Shown here one piece after another: positions 8,984-15,549 of a DNA stretch of 64,000 nucleotides; within the stretch, counting starts at the first letter, position 1, and every line of letters begins with the position of its first letter. The notes below the pieces were generated by a model, which was given only the letters and a program-made list of their open reading frames with translations, ran no database searches and was not told the origin of the DNA. A program made the translations under genes and the position numbers. Source of the DNA: JACVRW01 sp963764665 (lineage in GTDB: Bacteria; Actinomycetota; Thermoleophilia; Solirubrobacterales; Thermoleophilaceae). The DNA is taken from positions 55,154-119,153 of the forward strand of contig CAVXTL010000004.1 in assembly GCA_963764665.1 (NCBI GenBank). The letters run 5' to 3'.

Positions 8984-9928
8984 GGGCCCTCCAACGGCAG
9001 CTTCTCCACCCGGTCGCCCGTCACGGCTACCGCGAACGCGTCACGGAGCTTTCTCTCGGTGAGCGCCCGCGCGCCCGCGAGCAGAGCCTGCTCGTCGAGT
9101 CCGGTCACGAGCCACACCAGCTCGTCGGCGCGCGGCCGAAGCGCCAGCACGAGCGCCGTGCCGTCGCCGGGCCGCACCGTGCGCGCCACGGCGCCCGACT
9201 CGTCGAGCAGCTCGAGCTTCTCCTCCGCGATGCGCGCGAACACGCCGGTGGCCTCCGGGCCCTCCTCGAGCTCCGCTGCCCCGCGCACGATCCGCGCGCC
9301 GGGCCAGGGGGCCACCACCAGGCGCGTGATGGTCTCCGTGTTGGGCGCGCCGACCGTGGACGACGATGTGGGAACGCCCACCGCCTCGAGACGGTCGCCG
9401 GCAGCGCGGCAGGCCGCCGAGTCCGGCTTCCGCGCACTCCAGGCGAACCGGGCGCCGCTTGCCCTGCAGGCCGTGAAGGAACGGCTCGGGGAACGCGCCC
9501 ACGATCGCGGGCACCGCCTCCGCCTCGTCCCAGGGCCGGTAGTCCCACTGCACCCGGTCGCCGGGGGACAGCTCGTACTCCGCGGCGCCCTCGCTCGACT
9601 CCACGCCGTTCACGAAGAAGAACCAGTCGCTCCGGCCGGTGGCGCCGGCGCCTCTCAGGCCGTCGATCGACTGCACGAAGCGCCCGCCGAAGCGGGTGTC
9701 CACGTCGAACTGCGAGCTCAGCAGTCGCATCACGGTCTGGTCCTCGCGTATCTGCCGCTCGCTGTGGGAGCCCAGCACCTGGCGGCCGAAGTCGCGCGTC
9801 ACGCGCACCTCCACCCCCGCGCCGTCGAGCTCCTCCCCCGCACCGAGGCCGCAGCCGGCCAGCAGCGCGGCGCAAGCGAGCGCGGCAAGAGCCCCGTGAC
9901 CGCGGGCACGGCCGGTCACGGGGCTCAC
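8980..9928 (-). CDS. DUF4430 (transcobalamin beta-domain-like) lipoprotein, frameshifted
   Basis: Secreted lipoprotein: a short N-terminus, hydrophobic stretch and lipobox LLAGC. It is followed by a DUF4430 domain: EVRVTRDFG, DQTVMRLLSSQFDV, DWFFFVNGVESSEG and ELSPGDRVQWDYRPW. DUF4430 is the fold of the C-terminal beta domain of intrinsic factor and transcobalamin. The first frame ends in nonsense after VRLECAEA (about 9415-9425). One base shift restores DSAACRAAGDRLEAVGVPTSS, continuing to the stop at 8980, so the gene is broken by one indel (sequencing error or recent mutation). The C-terminal about 150 residues have no recognised family. Start is GTG inside a strong hairpin. Part of the riboswitch operon. 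Confidence 0.82.
9889..9926 (-). promoter_or_regulatory. 14-bp perfect stem covering the start of the second DUF4430 gene
   Basis: The arms GAGCCCCGTGACCG (9889-9902) and CGGTCACGGGGCTC (9913-9926) are perfectly complementary with a 10-nt loop. On the minus-strand transcript the hairpin begins at the last base of the GTG start codon. No U-tract follows, so it is not a standard terminator. It may modulate translation or stabilise the processed downstream mRNA. Being coding, it could also be coincidental. Confidence 0.5.
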
Positions 9929-9932
9929 CGCC

Positions 9933-10889
9933 TCATCCGCGCTTCACGACCTCGCAGTCGCGCCCCACGCGGTCGGAGCGATCGGCGCTCACACGGTCGC
10001 GCCCCTTACCGCAGCGCGCCTTGTCCCTTCCGCCTCCGCGGATGCTCACACGGTCGGCTCCGGCGCCGGCCGAGACCGTGTCCGCACCCCTGGTGCCGGC
10101 GATGCGGTCAGCCTTCGCGCTGCCGAAGATCCGCTTGCCGCGGCGCGACGGGCAGCTCGGCTTGGCGGTGATGCACACGGGCACGGTTGCCGACGGGATG
10201 TCCGGGCCGCGCTCGGCCCGCAGCCGCAGGGTGCCCTGCGTCGGGGTCTCGAGCGTGACGCGCCCCTGAGCGTCGGTGGTGGCCTCGTCCTCGCCCTGCA
10301 CCACGGCGCCTGCGGCCGGGGTGCGCTTACCGGCGCTGTCGTAGGACCACACGCGAACCGCGACGGTGCCTCCCGGCTTGGCCCGCGCCGGCGCCTGGAG
10401 CACGAGCTCGTCGCCCGTGTTCACGTTGGCCGTGGTGTCGCTGAAGTACCAGAGCACCTGCTCGCCGCCCTTGAGCGGGAACTGGTCGGCACCCACCTCG
10501 GGGGCCTTGTGGTCGACCTTGTAGAGCCAGAAGGCGGTGTCGCCCCCGACGTAGCTCGATATCCCACAGACCAGCAGGCCGAAGTCGAACTCGTCGCTCA
10601 CGCTCACCGGCCTCAGGCGCTTGGTCACGGCGGCGCCGGACCAGAGCAGCCCGAGCGCGGTGGGGCCCTGCACCGACTTCACGTCGCCCGAGCCCTTGCA
10701 GCTTGCGCTCGTGGTCGTCTTGATGCGTGCGGTGTCGGTGATGTAGCTGGCTGCCGCGACCGGCCTGGACGCGCCCTCCACACGCAGGTCTGCCTGCTCC
10801 GCCGCACTGGCGGTGGCCGGCGCTAGGAGTGCTGCGGCTGCGGCCGTGGCCACCAGGGCCCGGCCCGGGTAAATACGTGGTGCTTTCAT
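9933..10889 (-). CDS. secreted DUF4430-like protein with RTX-like C-terminal repeats
   Basis: 318-aa exported protein and first cistron behind the cobalamin riboswitch. Signal peptide of about 29 residues (ending ATASAAE). Residues about 45-165 fit a DUF4430-type beta domain, with GDTAFWLYKVDHKAPEVG and PLKGGEQVLWYFSD matching the aromatic FxxxNG...GDxVxWxY pattern. Then a carboxypeptidase-regulatory/Ig-like segment (VQGEDEATTDAQGRVTLETP). The tail has glycine-aspartate repeats GTRGADTVSAGAGADRVSIR and a paired Cys (RCGKGRDRV, RDCEVV), resembling calcium-binding RTX-like modules common in this lineage. It ends 4 nt before the GTG of the second DUF4430 gene. Inferred role: surface or extracellular cobamide capture. 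Confidence 0.78.
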   Translation of the reverse strand: MKAPRIYPGRALVATAAAAALLAPATASAAEQADLRVEGASRPVAAASYITDTARIKTTTSASCKGSGDVKSVQGPTALGLLWSGAAVTKRLRPVSVSDEFDFGLLVCGISSYVGGDTAFWLYKVDHKAPEVGADQFPLKGGEQVLWYFSDTTANVNTGDELVLQAPARAKPGGTVAVRVWSYDSAGKRTPAAGAVVQGEDEATTDAQGRVTLETPTQGTLRLRAERGPDIPSATVPVCITAKPSCPSRRGKRIFGSAKADRIAGTRGADTVSAGAGADRVSIRGGGRDKARCGKGRDRVSADRSDRVGRDCEVVKRG

Positions 10890-10890
10890 G

Positions 10891-10919
10891 CGTCACCCTT
10901 TCCACGAGGGTCGTTGACG
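10891..10919 (-). promoter_or_regulatory. hairpin over the ribosome site of the first riboswitch-controlled gene
   Basis: On the minus strand CGTC-AACG-ACCCT-CGTGGAA-AGGGT-GACG can fold with ACCCT/AGGGT and CGTC/GACG pairs. This places the GGAAAGGGT ribosome site inside the stem directly before the ATG at 10889. It sits immediately after the aptamer, so it is a plausible translational expression platform. Seen by eye, not folded computationally. Confidence 0.45.
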
Positions 10920-10921
10920 GG

Positions 10922-11070
10922 GGCCGGAGGCCAGGTCTCCTGGCTCGGAGCTCCGCGCCGCGCCTTCCCGAGAAGCCGTGGCTCCTCAGTGGCTCGTGCG
11001 ACGCATCAACGCTCGCTCACAGTGGCGGGACCGCGCCGGTTTTGCACCGGACTTCCCTAGACCACCGGCC
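10922..11070 (-). ncRNA. cobalamin riboswitch aptamer
   Basis: The minus strand carries the cobalamin riboswitch hallmarks in order: GGGAAgtCCGGTGcaAAACCGG, GCGGTCCCGCCACTGT, AGCCACTG, GGGAAGGCGcgG, and the B12 box AGCCAGGAGACCTGGCC at 10929-10945. The ends pair as P1 (GGCCGGTGG at 11062-11070 with CCTCCGGCC at 10922-10930, one mismatch). The first DUF4430 gene starts 32 nt further on. This directly ties the downstream DUF4430-ECF operon to adenosyl- or methyl-cobalamin levels, with repression by B12 expected. Confidence 0.96.
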
Positions 11071-11110
11071 TATTCGCCAGCCAGCATATCCCCTCGCGGG
11101 GGCGCTCCGG

Positions 11111-11986
11111 TCAGGAACGCCGCAACGCGGCGGTGACACCGCCGAGCAGCACGGCCGCAGCGAAGGCGATTCCGCCGCCCACCGCCACGAGCGCGGTGTG
11201 CTGGTCGGCGAAGTCCACGAGGTCGCTCGGCCTCGTGACGACCAGCGTGGCGGCCACGACGACCACGACGACAACCAGAAGCAGCACGAGCGCCGCCGTG
11301 CCGAACGTGGCGATCCCGTCTACGCCGCGCTGGAGCGTGGCCGACGCGCGTGTGCGCCCCGCGTGCTCGGGCCAGCGCTCGTTGGCCGACCGCAGCCCGG
11401 CCGCGATCACCAGCGACCAGCCGGTGGCGAGCAGGAAGCCGCCCACCACGTCGCTGGGGAAGTGCCAGCCCAGGGTAACGATGCAGAAGGCGATGCTGAG
11501 CGAGAACGCCATGCCGAGCACCGCCGCGAACGGCCGGGCACGCGGCGGCGCGACGAGCACGGCCGCGAGCGCCAGCGACATGGCTGCGGTGGCGTGACCG
11601 CTCGGGAAGGCGGCCGGCGATACGTGTGCGCCGTCCACCACGCCGTCGTAGCGCGGGTAGGCGAGCAGCGCCTTCAGCAGCTGGCTCGAAACGCTGGTGG
11701 CGCCGAGCAGGGCGATCACCGCGAGCGAGAGTCGCGGGCGCCCGCGCACGAGAGCCACCCCGGCGAGCAGGGCGCCGATGATCCCCACCTGCGCCGGGTT
11801 GCCGAGCATCGCGATCTGGTTGATGCGGTACTCCACGCCCGGCCGCTGGAGGTCTATGAACCCGTGCAGCGCCCGCGCGTCGAGCGATCGAGCGTCGGCC
11901 GACCCGTAGGCCACGGCCACGAGGATCAGGAACGCGACCGCGACCCAGCAGGTCGCGAGAAGCATGGTTCGGGGCCTGAGAGCCAT
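11111..11986 (-). CDS. PAP2-family phosphatase (membrane)
   Basis: 291-aa integral membrane protein of the phosphatidic acid phosphatase type 2 / undecaprenyl-pyrophosphatase superfamily. Motifs: KALLAYPRYDG (C1, K-x6-R with Y instead of P after it), FPSGHAT (C2, catalytic His) and CIVTLGWHFPSDVVGG (C3, H-x3-D). Several hydrophobic segments follow, including a Val-rich one near the C-terminus. I use MALRPRTML as the start because the longer frame runs into the divergent tRNA-Glu gene. Likely acts on lipid or isoprenoid phosphates at the outer membrane leaflet. It lies just upstream of the riboswitch, same strand; read-through is possible. Confidence 0.88.
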   Translation of the reverse strand: MALRPRTMLLATCWVAVAFLILVAVAYGSADARSLDARALHGFIDLQRPGVEYRINQIAMLGNPAQVGIIGALLAGVALVRGRPRLSLAVIALLGATSVSSQLLKALLAYPRYDGVVDGAHVSPAAFPSGHATAAMSLALAAVLVAPPRARPFAAVLGMAFSLSIAFCIVTLGWHFPSDVVGGFLLATGWSLVIAAGLRSANERWPEHAGRTRASATLQRGVDGIATFGTAALVLLLVVVVVVVAATLVVTRPSDLVDFADQHTALVAVGGGIAFAAAVLLGGVTAALRRS

Positions 11987-12038
11987 ACCCCGAAAGTAGC
12001 GGGAGACCCCGAGGCGCGGCGCTACAATCACGCGCCGA

Positions 12039-12111
12039 GCCGCCATCGTCTAGGGGACTAGGACGCCGCCCTCTCACGGCGGAAACCGGGGTTCGAATCC
12101 CCGTGGCGGTA
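12039..12111 (+). tRNA. tRNA-Glu (anticodon CTC)
   Basis: 73-nt cloverleaf: acceptor arms GCCGCCA and TGGCGGT (one G-U), anticodon stem CCGCC/GGCGG with loop CTCTCAC and anticodon CTC at 12073-12075, T arm CGGGGTTCGAATCCCCG. CCA is not encoded. Its 3' end is duplicated about 2.5 kb downstream (see the direct repeats). Confidence 0.96.
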
Positions 12112-12112
12112 C
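12097..12112 (+). repeat. attL-like direct repeat (tRNA-Glu 3' end)
   Basis: The 16 nt ATCCCCGTGGCGGTAC at the tRNA-Glu 3' end recur exactly in the same orientation at 14589-14604. The arrangement mimics integration at a tRNA 3' end by a tyrosine-recombinase element. No integrase is visible between or beside the copies. Confidence 0.6.
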
Positions 12113-12117
12113 TCACG

Positions 12118-12140
12118 AACCCCGCTCTGGCAGCGGGGTT
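12118..12140 (+). terminator. hairpin downstream of tRNA-Glu
   Basis: AACCCCGCT and AGCGGGGTT form a 9-bp stem with a CTGGC loop, followed by TCG rather than a long T-run. A nearly identical element (CTCACG-AACCCCGCT...AGCGGGGT) follows tRNA-Trp, supporting a role as tRNA transcript terminator or processing stop. Confidence 0.6.
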
Positions 12141-12365
12141 TCGCCGTTCCAGGGGGGCCGTGGGACAGTCCGCGCGTGCCCGTGGGAGCCGGTCCGGCTA
12201 CCGGATCGGCGCGGCGATTGGGCGAGTGCCCGCCAACGGAGAGCCGCGGTGGCCGCTGTCACGCAAGCGTGAGAGCCGTCGCTACAGGGTCGCGGAGAGG
12301 CGCGGGATGCAGGTGCAGGTGAGTGGTCGTTTCCCGTAGGAGGGTGCCCACCGCCTGCCGCAACG

Positions 12366-12890
12366 GTGGTCGAGGTATGTCGATTGGACCGCGAAGAGTC
12401 CGACAAGCAGCTAGGACGCTGGCAGGACGCCGAGACGAAGCGCGACCGGCTCCAAGCCGAGCTGGATCGACTCGACGCGCTCGACAACGCTCTCCCGGCG
12501 GCCTCTCCGAAGCCAACTGCAGGGAGTGGAGCGACACGGTCGCCGCCGTCGCGCACGCCGAGGAGGAGATCGCCGCCGCCGAGATCGCCTTCCACCGTGC
12601 GCTCGGCGACGACGAGCGGGTGGCCGAGTTGGAGAGGCTTCCCGGTGCCCGCTTGGTCGATGTAGACGAGACCGTTCGCCATGATCCGGGCCAACGACTC
12701 CGAGATTCAGCGTCTGTCCTACCAGCTCGCCCAGAGAGGCACCGACGAGGAGCAGGTGCGCCTCGCCGTCGAGCTGGTGAACGCCAGCAAGCGGCAGGAG
12801 AGCGTGCTCTACGAGGTGCCGGGGTTTGAGGACCGCGGCCGGCAGCTCGAAGCAACTCGGGCCGCAATCGAGGCGCACTACGACCTCTGA
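12366..12890 (+). pseudogene. coiled-coil hypothetical protein, broken by two frameshifts
   Basis: Three consecutive frames read as one charged helical protein. Frame 1 (GTG at 12366): KQLGRWQDAETKRDRLQ, then AELDRLDALDNAL. Frame 2 from about 12500: REWSDTVAAVAHAEEEIAA, ending ARLVDVDETV. Frame 3 from about 12680: MIRANDSEIQRLSYQLAQRG to IEAHYDL-stop at 12890. Composition suggests coiled coil. Two indels separate the pieces. The last piece could alternatively be a separate 69-aa gene starting with ATG at 12681. No family recognised. Lies inside the tRNA-Glu repeat-bounded segment. Confidence 0.45.
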
Positions 12891-12983
12891 GCTGGGCCAT
12901 GAGCAGCCCCCGGCCCGGTTTCTTCTTTGAGAGGCGATTCGCCGGACACGACGCAAGCGCGCCTCACAAGAATGACCGCCTTG

Positions 12984-13001
12984 CGGGATACTCGGCGGGC
13001 G
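12984..13001 (+). promoter_or_regulatory. conserved leader with -10-like GATACT before an MSQENVE gene
   Basis: GGGATACTCGGCGGGCG stands directly before the ATG at 13002. The same leader, GATACT or GATAAT plus 9 nt, precedes the paralogues at 14388 and 15430 (minus), and GATACT plus 10 nt precedes 17827. No Shine-Dalgarno is present, so a leaderless promoter is inferred. Confidence 0.5.
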
Positions 13002-13415
13002 ATGTCGCAGGAGAACGTGGAGACCATCGCTCGGCTGTACGACGACTTCCTCGCCAGGCCGGAGCGACTGGCCAGCCCCGAGCAGTTGGCCTTCTTCGAC
13101 CCGGCCGTTGAGATGCACCAGAGCGAGTCGATTCTCGGGACCCAGGGCGCTTTCCACGGCTACGACGGCTTGGGACGCGCGACCCGGGAGGTCTTCGAGG
13201 TCTTCAGCGAGGCCCACTTCGTCCCCAAGCGCCTCGTGGACACCGGCGACCAGGTGGTGGCGACGGTGGAGTTTCGCGGGATCGGCAAGGAGGGCGGCGT
13301 GAGGATCGCCAGGACCGTCGCCCACGTGTTCACGCTCAAAGGCGGACGGATCATCGCCTGGCACGTCTACATGGACCCGGCCGAGGCCCTCGAGGCCGTG
13401 GGGCTGTCGGAGTAG
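13002..13415 (+). CDS. SnoaL-like (NTF2-fold) protein, MSQENVE family
   Basis: 137-aa protein starting MSQENVETIARLYDDF and ending AEALEAVGLSE. The middle matches a SnoaL-like NTF2 alpha+beta barrel (helix, FDPAVEMHQ strand, GYDGLGRATREVFEVF helix, then VATVEFRGIG and VAHVFTLKGGRI strands). Such folds act as polyketide cyclases, isomerases or binding domains, but no catalytic residues can be assigned here. First gene of a tandem pair: after its TAG only 3 nt separate it from the next MSQENVE start. A leaderless promoter is likely (conserved GATACT leader). Confidence 0.88.
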   Translation: MSQENVETIARLYDDFLARPERLASPEQLAFFDPAVEMHQSESILGTQGAFHGYDGLGRATREVFEVFSEAHFVPKRLVDTGDQVVATVEFRGIGKEGGVRIARTVAHVFTLKGGRIIAWHVYMDPAEALEAVGLSE

Positions 13416-13418
13416 GCG

Positions 13419-13548
13419 ATGTCGCAGGAGAACGTGGAGTTGGCCCGCCGTGCCTACGATGCGTTCAGCAGAGCGGCGCGACGCGTTGGTCAGCGACCAC
13501 CCCGAGGCCAAGTCGTGGCCACTCGGCCGCCGCGAGCCGAGCGGCTAG
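13419..13548 (+). pseudogene. truncated MSQENVE-family fragment
   Basis: ATG at 13419 begins MSQENVELARRAYDAFS, the family N-terminus, 3 nt after the preceding paralogue. Soon afterwards the similarity is lost. A one-base shift gives AERRDALVSDHPEAKSW and a stop at 13548, far short of the usual 130-140 residues. The convergent paralogue starts its 3' end at 13561, so the rest was probably lost by recombination between copies. Confidence 0.7.
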
Positions 13549-13560
13549 GCAGGGCGTCGG

Positions 13561-13980
13561 CTACTCCGACAGCCCCACGGCTTCGAGGGCCTCGGCGCGG
13601 GACAGGAACCACACCACTCGGGCGACCTTGTTCCCGCGCAGCGTCCAGACGAGCGCCACGGGGCGTGCGACGTCAGCGCCGCTGGCTCGACCGCGCGCGT
13701 GCCTCGTCACGACGGAGATCACCTGCTCGTCCCCCGCGTCGATCAGCTCGTCGAAGTCGTAGTCGATCACTCGCCAGGCCTCGTGCCACTCCCGGAAGAA
13801 GCGCCGCAGCCCTTCGTGCCCGTGGTACATGCCGGCGTCGTCTCCGGCGAGACCGGCGAACTGCAGCCGGGAGGGGTCCAGCTCGACGTCGGCGTCGTAC
13901 AGCTCGAGCACCGCCGGGGTGTCGCGGCGGGCCGCGGCCGCGTAGACCCGGCGCACGATCTCCACGTTCTCCTGCGACAT
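13561..13980 (-). CDS. SnoaL-like (NTF2-fold) protein, MSQENVE family
   Basis: 139 aa, beginning MSQENVEIVRRVYAAAARRD and ending AEALEAVGLSE, nearly the same C-terminus as the copy at 13002. Core: AVLELYDADVELDPSR, GHEGLRRFFREWHEAW, ISVVTRHARGRASGADV and VWTLRGNKVARVVWFLS, as in SnoaL-like domains. Second gene of a minus-strand pair: its ATG follows the TAG of the 13984-14388 paralogue after CCG only, without its own Shine-Dalgarno, so coupled translation is likely. Confidence 0.88.
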   Translation of the reverse strand: MSQENVEIVRRVYAAAARRDTPAVLELYDADVELDPSRLQFAGLAGDDAGMYHGHEGLRRFFREWHEAWRVIDYDFDELIDAGDEQVISVVTRHARGRASGADVARPVALVWTLRGNKVARVVWFLSRAEALEAVGLSE

Positions 13981-13983
13981 CGG

Positions 13984-14388
13984 CTACTTCCACAGCCCCG
14001 CGGCTGCGAGGGCGCGTGCCGGGTCGATGTAGCCGACGAATCGCGTCACCCTGCCTTCTCGAACGTGGAAGACACCCGCTATCTCCGGGTGCATCTGGGC
14101 AAGGTCCAAGCCGCTCGCCTTGCCCCGCCCGCTGCACCGGAAGGAAACGAGTACGCGCCCGTCATCGAGGTCGCGGTACTCCACTGCCTCCTGATGGAAG
14201 TCCTCCCAGGCGCTCAGCCAGGCGCGCCAACCCTCAGCCATGCCCTCCTGCCCGGCCCACGTCCCGGGCTGAGGTCCGTCGGCGGCGACGAACTCAATAT
14301 CGGGGTGGGCCCAGTCGATCGCGTCGTACTCGCCGCGGTCCCATGCCGCGCAGATCGACTGCACCACCTCCACGTTCTCCTGCGACAT
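13984..14388 (-). CDS. SnoaL-like (NTF2-fold) protein, MSQENVE family
   Basis: 134 aa, MSQENVEVVQSICAAWDRGE at the N-terminus and PARALAAAGLWK at the end. Core strands and helices fit SnoaL-like (AHPDIEFVAADG, GQEGMAEGWRAWLSAW, LVSFRCSGRGKASGLDL, GVFHVREGRVTRF). Start chosen at the MSQENVE ATG; the open frame upstream extends into another paralogue's antisense sequence. Headed by GGGATACTCGGCGGGCG and followed after 3 nt by the next copy. Confidence 0.87.
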   Translation of the reverse strand: MSQENVEVVQSICAAWDRGEYDAIDWAHPDIEFVAADGPQPGTWAGQEGMAEGWRAWLSAWEDFHQEAVEYRDLDDGRVLVSFRCSGRGKASGLDLAQMHPEIAGVFHVREGRVTRFVGYIDPARALAAAGLWK

Positions 14389-14405
14389 CGCCCGCCGAGT
14401 ATCCC
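14389..14405 (-). promoter_or_regulatory. conserved GATACT leader (minus strand)
   Basis: The minus strand reads GGGATACTCGGCGGGCG immediately before ATG at 14388. Together with the first 21 coding bases it is identical over 38 nt to the plus-strand copy at 12984-13021, forming a long inverted repeat. GATACT lies 9 nt before the start codon with no ribosome site: putative -10 box of a leaderless transcript. Confidence 0.5.
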
Positions 14406-14450
14406 CCAGAGGGAGCAGCGAGATGGTGCAGCTTCCCGATTCGCTCCTGT

Positions 14451-14469
14451 AAAAAAACTGAATCTCAGT
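14451..14469 (-). terminator. weak intrinsic terminator-like hairpin
   Basis: Minus strand ACTGA-GAT-TCAGT followed by a run of T (seven in all, the first shared with the stem). The stem is only 5 bp, so efficiency is doubtful, but it lies about 160 nt downstream of the 14630-15025 gene and before the next paralogue pair. Confidence 0.4.
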
Positions 14470-14588
14470 CGTCTGCGCGTCGCCGTCCGAAGGGCGCAGC
14501 GGGGGGCTTACGGCGCGCCGGTTCGTCCACTCGCCGGGATTGTCACCTAACGGTGCCGGCCCCGGCTCCGCGAACCTCAGGAGGCCGT

Positions 14589-14604
14589 ATCCCCGTGGCG
14601 GTAC
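14589..14604 (+). repeat. attR-like direct repeat of the tRNA-Glu 3' end
   Basis: ATCCCCGTGGCGGTAC, identical to 12097-12112 in the tRNA-Glu gene and followed by CCTCA versus TCAC there. The rest of the tRNA is absent. Marks the possible right end of a 2.5-kb insertion. Confidence 0.55.
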
Positions 14605-14629
14605 CTCAGAAGCCCGTTCGTTGAGCCGC

Positions 14630-15025
14630 CTACCCCGGCAGCCCAACGGCTTCGAGGGCCTCGCTCTCGCTGGAGTAGGCGTGCCAGCGGATGCACTTCC
14701 CGTGTCGCCACTGATGCACCTGCCAAACCGTTGCGTCGAAGGGCGTGTCGCTCTCAGCCCCGTGGCCGCGCACACGCACGACTGCGATGGTGACCTCTCC
14801 GAGGTCGCGCACTTCGAGTATCTCGACCCTGATGTCAGGGAAGCCGCCGAGCAAGCCCGACCACCAGCGGCGGGCTCCGTCATGGCTGTAATAGCCGCCC
14901 TCCATCGCCGCCAGGATCGGAAACAACTCCACGTCTTCGTCCAGCGCTGCCAGCAGGCTGTCGCGGTCGCGCTCGTTGAACGCCTCAAATCCGCGCCGGT
15001 TCGCCTCCACGTTCTCCTGCGACAT
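14630..15025 (-). CDS. SnoaL-like (NTF2-fold) protein, MSQENVE family
   Basis: 131 aa; MSQENVEANRRGFEAFNERD start, SEALEAVGLPG end. NTF2-like core: LLAALDEDVELFPILA, HDGARRWWSGLLGGFPDI, TIAVVRVRGHGAE, WQVHQWRHGKCIRWHAYS. Second gene of a pair; its ATG follows the stop of the 15029-15430 copy after CCG. No own ribosome site. Function not assignable beyond the fold. Confidence 0.88.
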   Translation of the reverse strand: MSQENVEANRRGFEAFNERDRDSLLAALDEDVELFPILAAMEGGYYSHDGARRWWSGLLGGFPDIRVEILEVRDLGEVTIAVVRVRGHGAESDTPFDATVWQVHQWRHGKCIRWHAYSSESEALEAVGLPG

Positions 15026-15028
15026 CGG

Positions 15029-15430
15029 CTACTCCCGGAGCCCGGCGGCCTCCCGGGCGTCCTCCCAGGCGAGATACGTGCGCACGGCCGTGACCTTGCC
15101 GTTGCGTAGGACGGCGTGGAAGGCGAACTCCTGGTCCAGCTCGACGTGGCTGGCGCCGCCCTTCATCTTCACGCGCCCCAGCCAGAGCACCGAATCGCCG
15201 AGGTCGCGGACCTCGGACTCCTGGAAGCGAAACTCCTCCCAGGTCTCCCACACCGCGGCAAACCCAGTCGCCACCTCCTCGTAGCCTCGGTAGACGGTGC
15301 TCTCCACCGCCGCGGGACCAGCCGGCATCCACTCGATCTCGGGCGCGGCATAGCTGAGCCAGAGGTCGACGTCCTGCTGATTCCACGCCTCGATCCCTCG
15401 GCGCACCACCTCCACGTTCTCACGCGACAT
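15029..15430 (-). CDS. SnoaL-like (NTF2-fold) protein, MSRENVE variant
   Basis: 133 aa; MSRENVEVVRRGIEAWNQQD start, AREAAGLRE end. Core features: LSYAAPEIEWMPAG, GYEEVATGFAAVWETW, WLGRVKMKGGASHVEL and FHAVLRNGKVTAV fit SnoaL-like. First gene of a pair, preceded by GGGATAATCGGCGGGCG. That GATAAT (15440-15445) is the best -10-like match among the paralogues. Its longer frame upstream has no family similarity. Confidence 0.88.
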   Translation of the reverse strand: MSRENVEVVRRGIEAWNQQDVDLWLSYAAPEIEWMPAGPAAVESTVYRGYEEVATGFAAVWETWEEFRFQESEVRDLGDSVLWLGRVKMKGGASHVELDQEFAFHAVLRNGKVTAVRTYLAWEDAREAAGLRE

Positions 15431-15447
15431 CGCCCGCCGATTATCCC
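15431..15447 (-). promoter_or_regulatory. conserved GATAAT leader (minus strand)
   Basis: GGGATAATCGGCGGGCG directly precedes the ATG at 15430. GATAAT differs from the TATAAT consensus at one base and sits 9 nt from the start codon, as in the other copies, supporting a leaderless promoter. Confidence 0.52.
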
Positions 15448-15549
15448 CCCTGACGACCCAGCACCCGCGATGAGTCTTCCGGCGCGGACGGGTCAATAGG
15501 CATCGAGAAGGAACCTGCGGCCGCAGCGGCCGCCAACTGAGGAGGACCG

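Larger units (their letters stand above)
14406..14629. other. gene-free spacer inside the SnoaL cluster
   Basis: Separates the two minus-strand paralogue pairs. It holds a T7-tract hairpin (14451-14469, minus) and the second copy of the tRNA-Glu 3' end (14589-14604). A stretch of seven A/T in this very GC-rich setting is notable. No convincing reading frame. Confidence 0.5.

Noticed and set aside
13419..14624. 401-codon continuation of the truncated MSQENVE fragment
   Set aside because: After about 20 residues it reads antisense through two intact paralogues.
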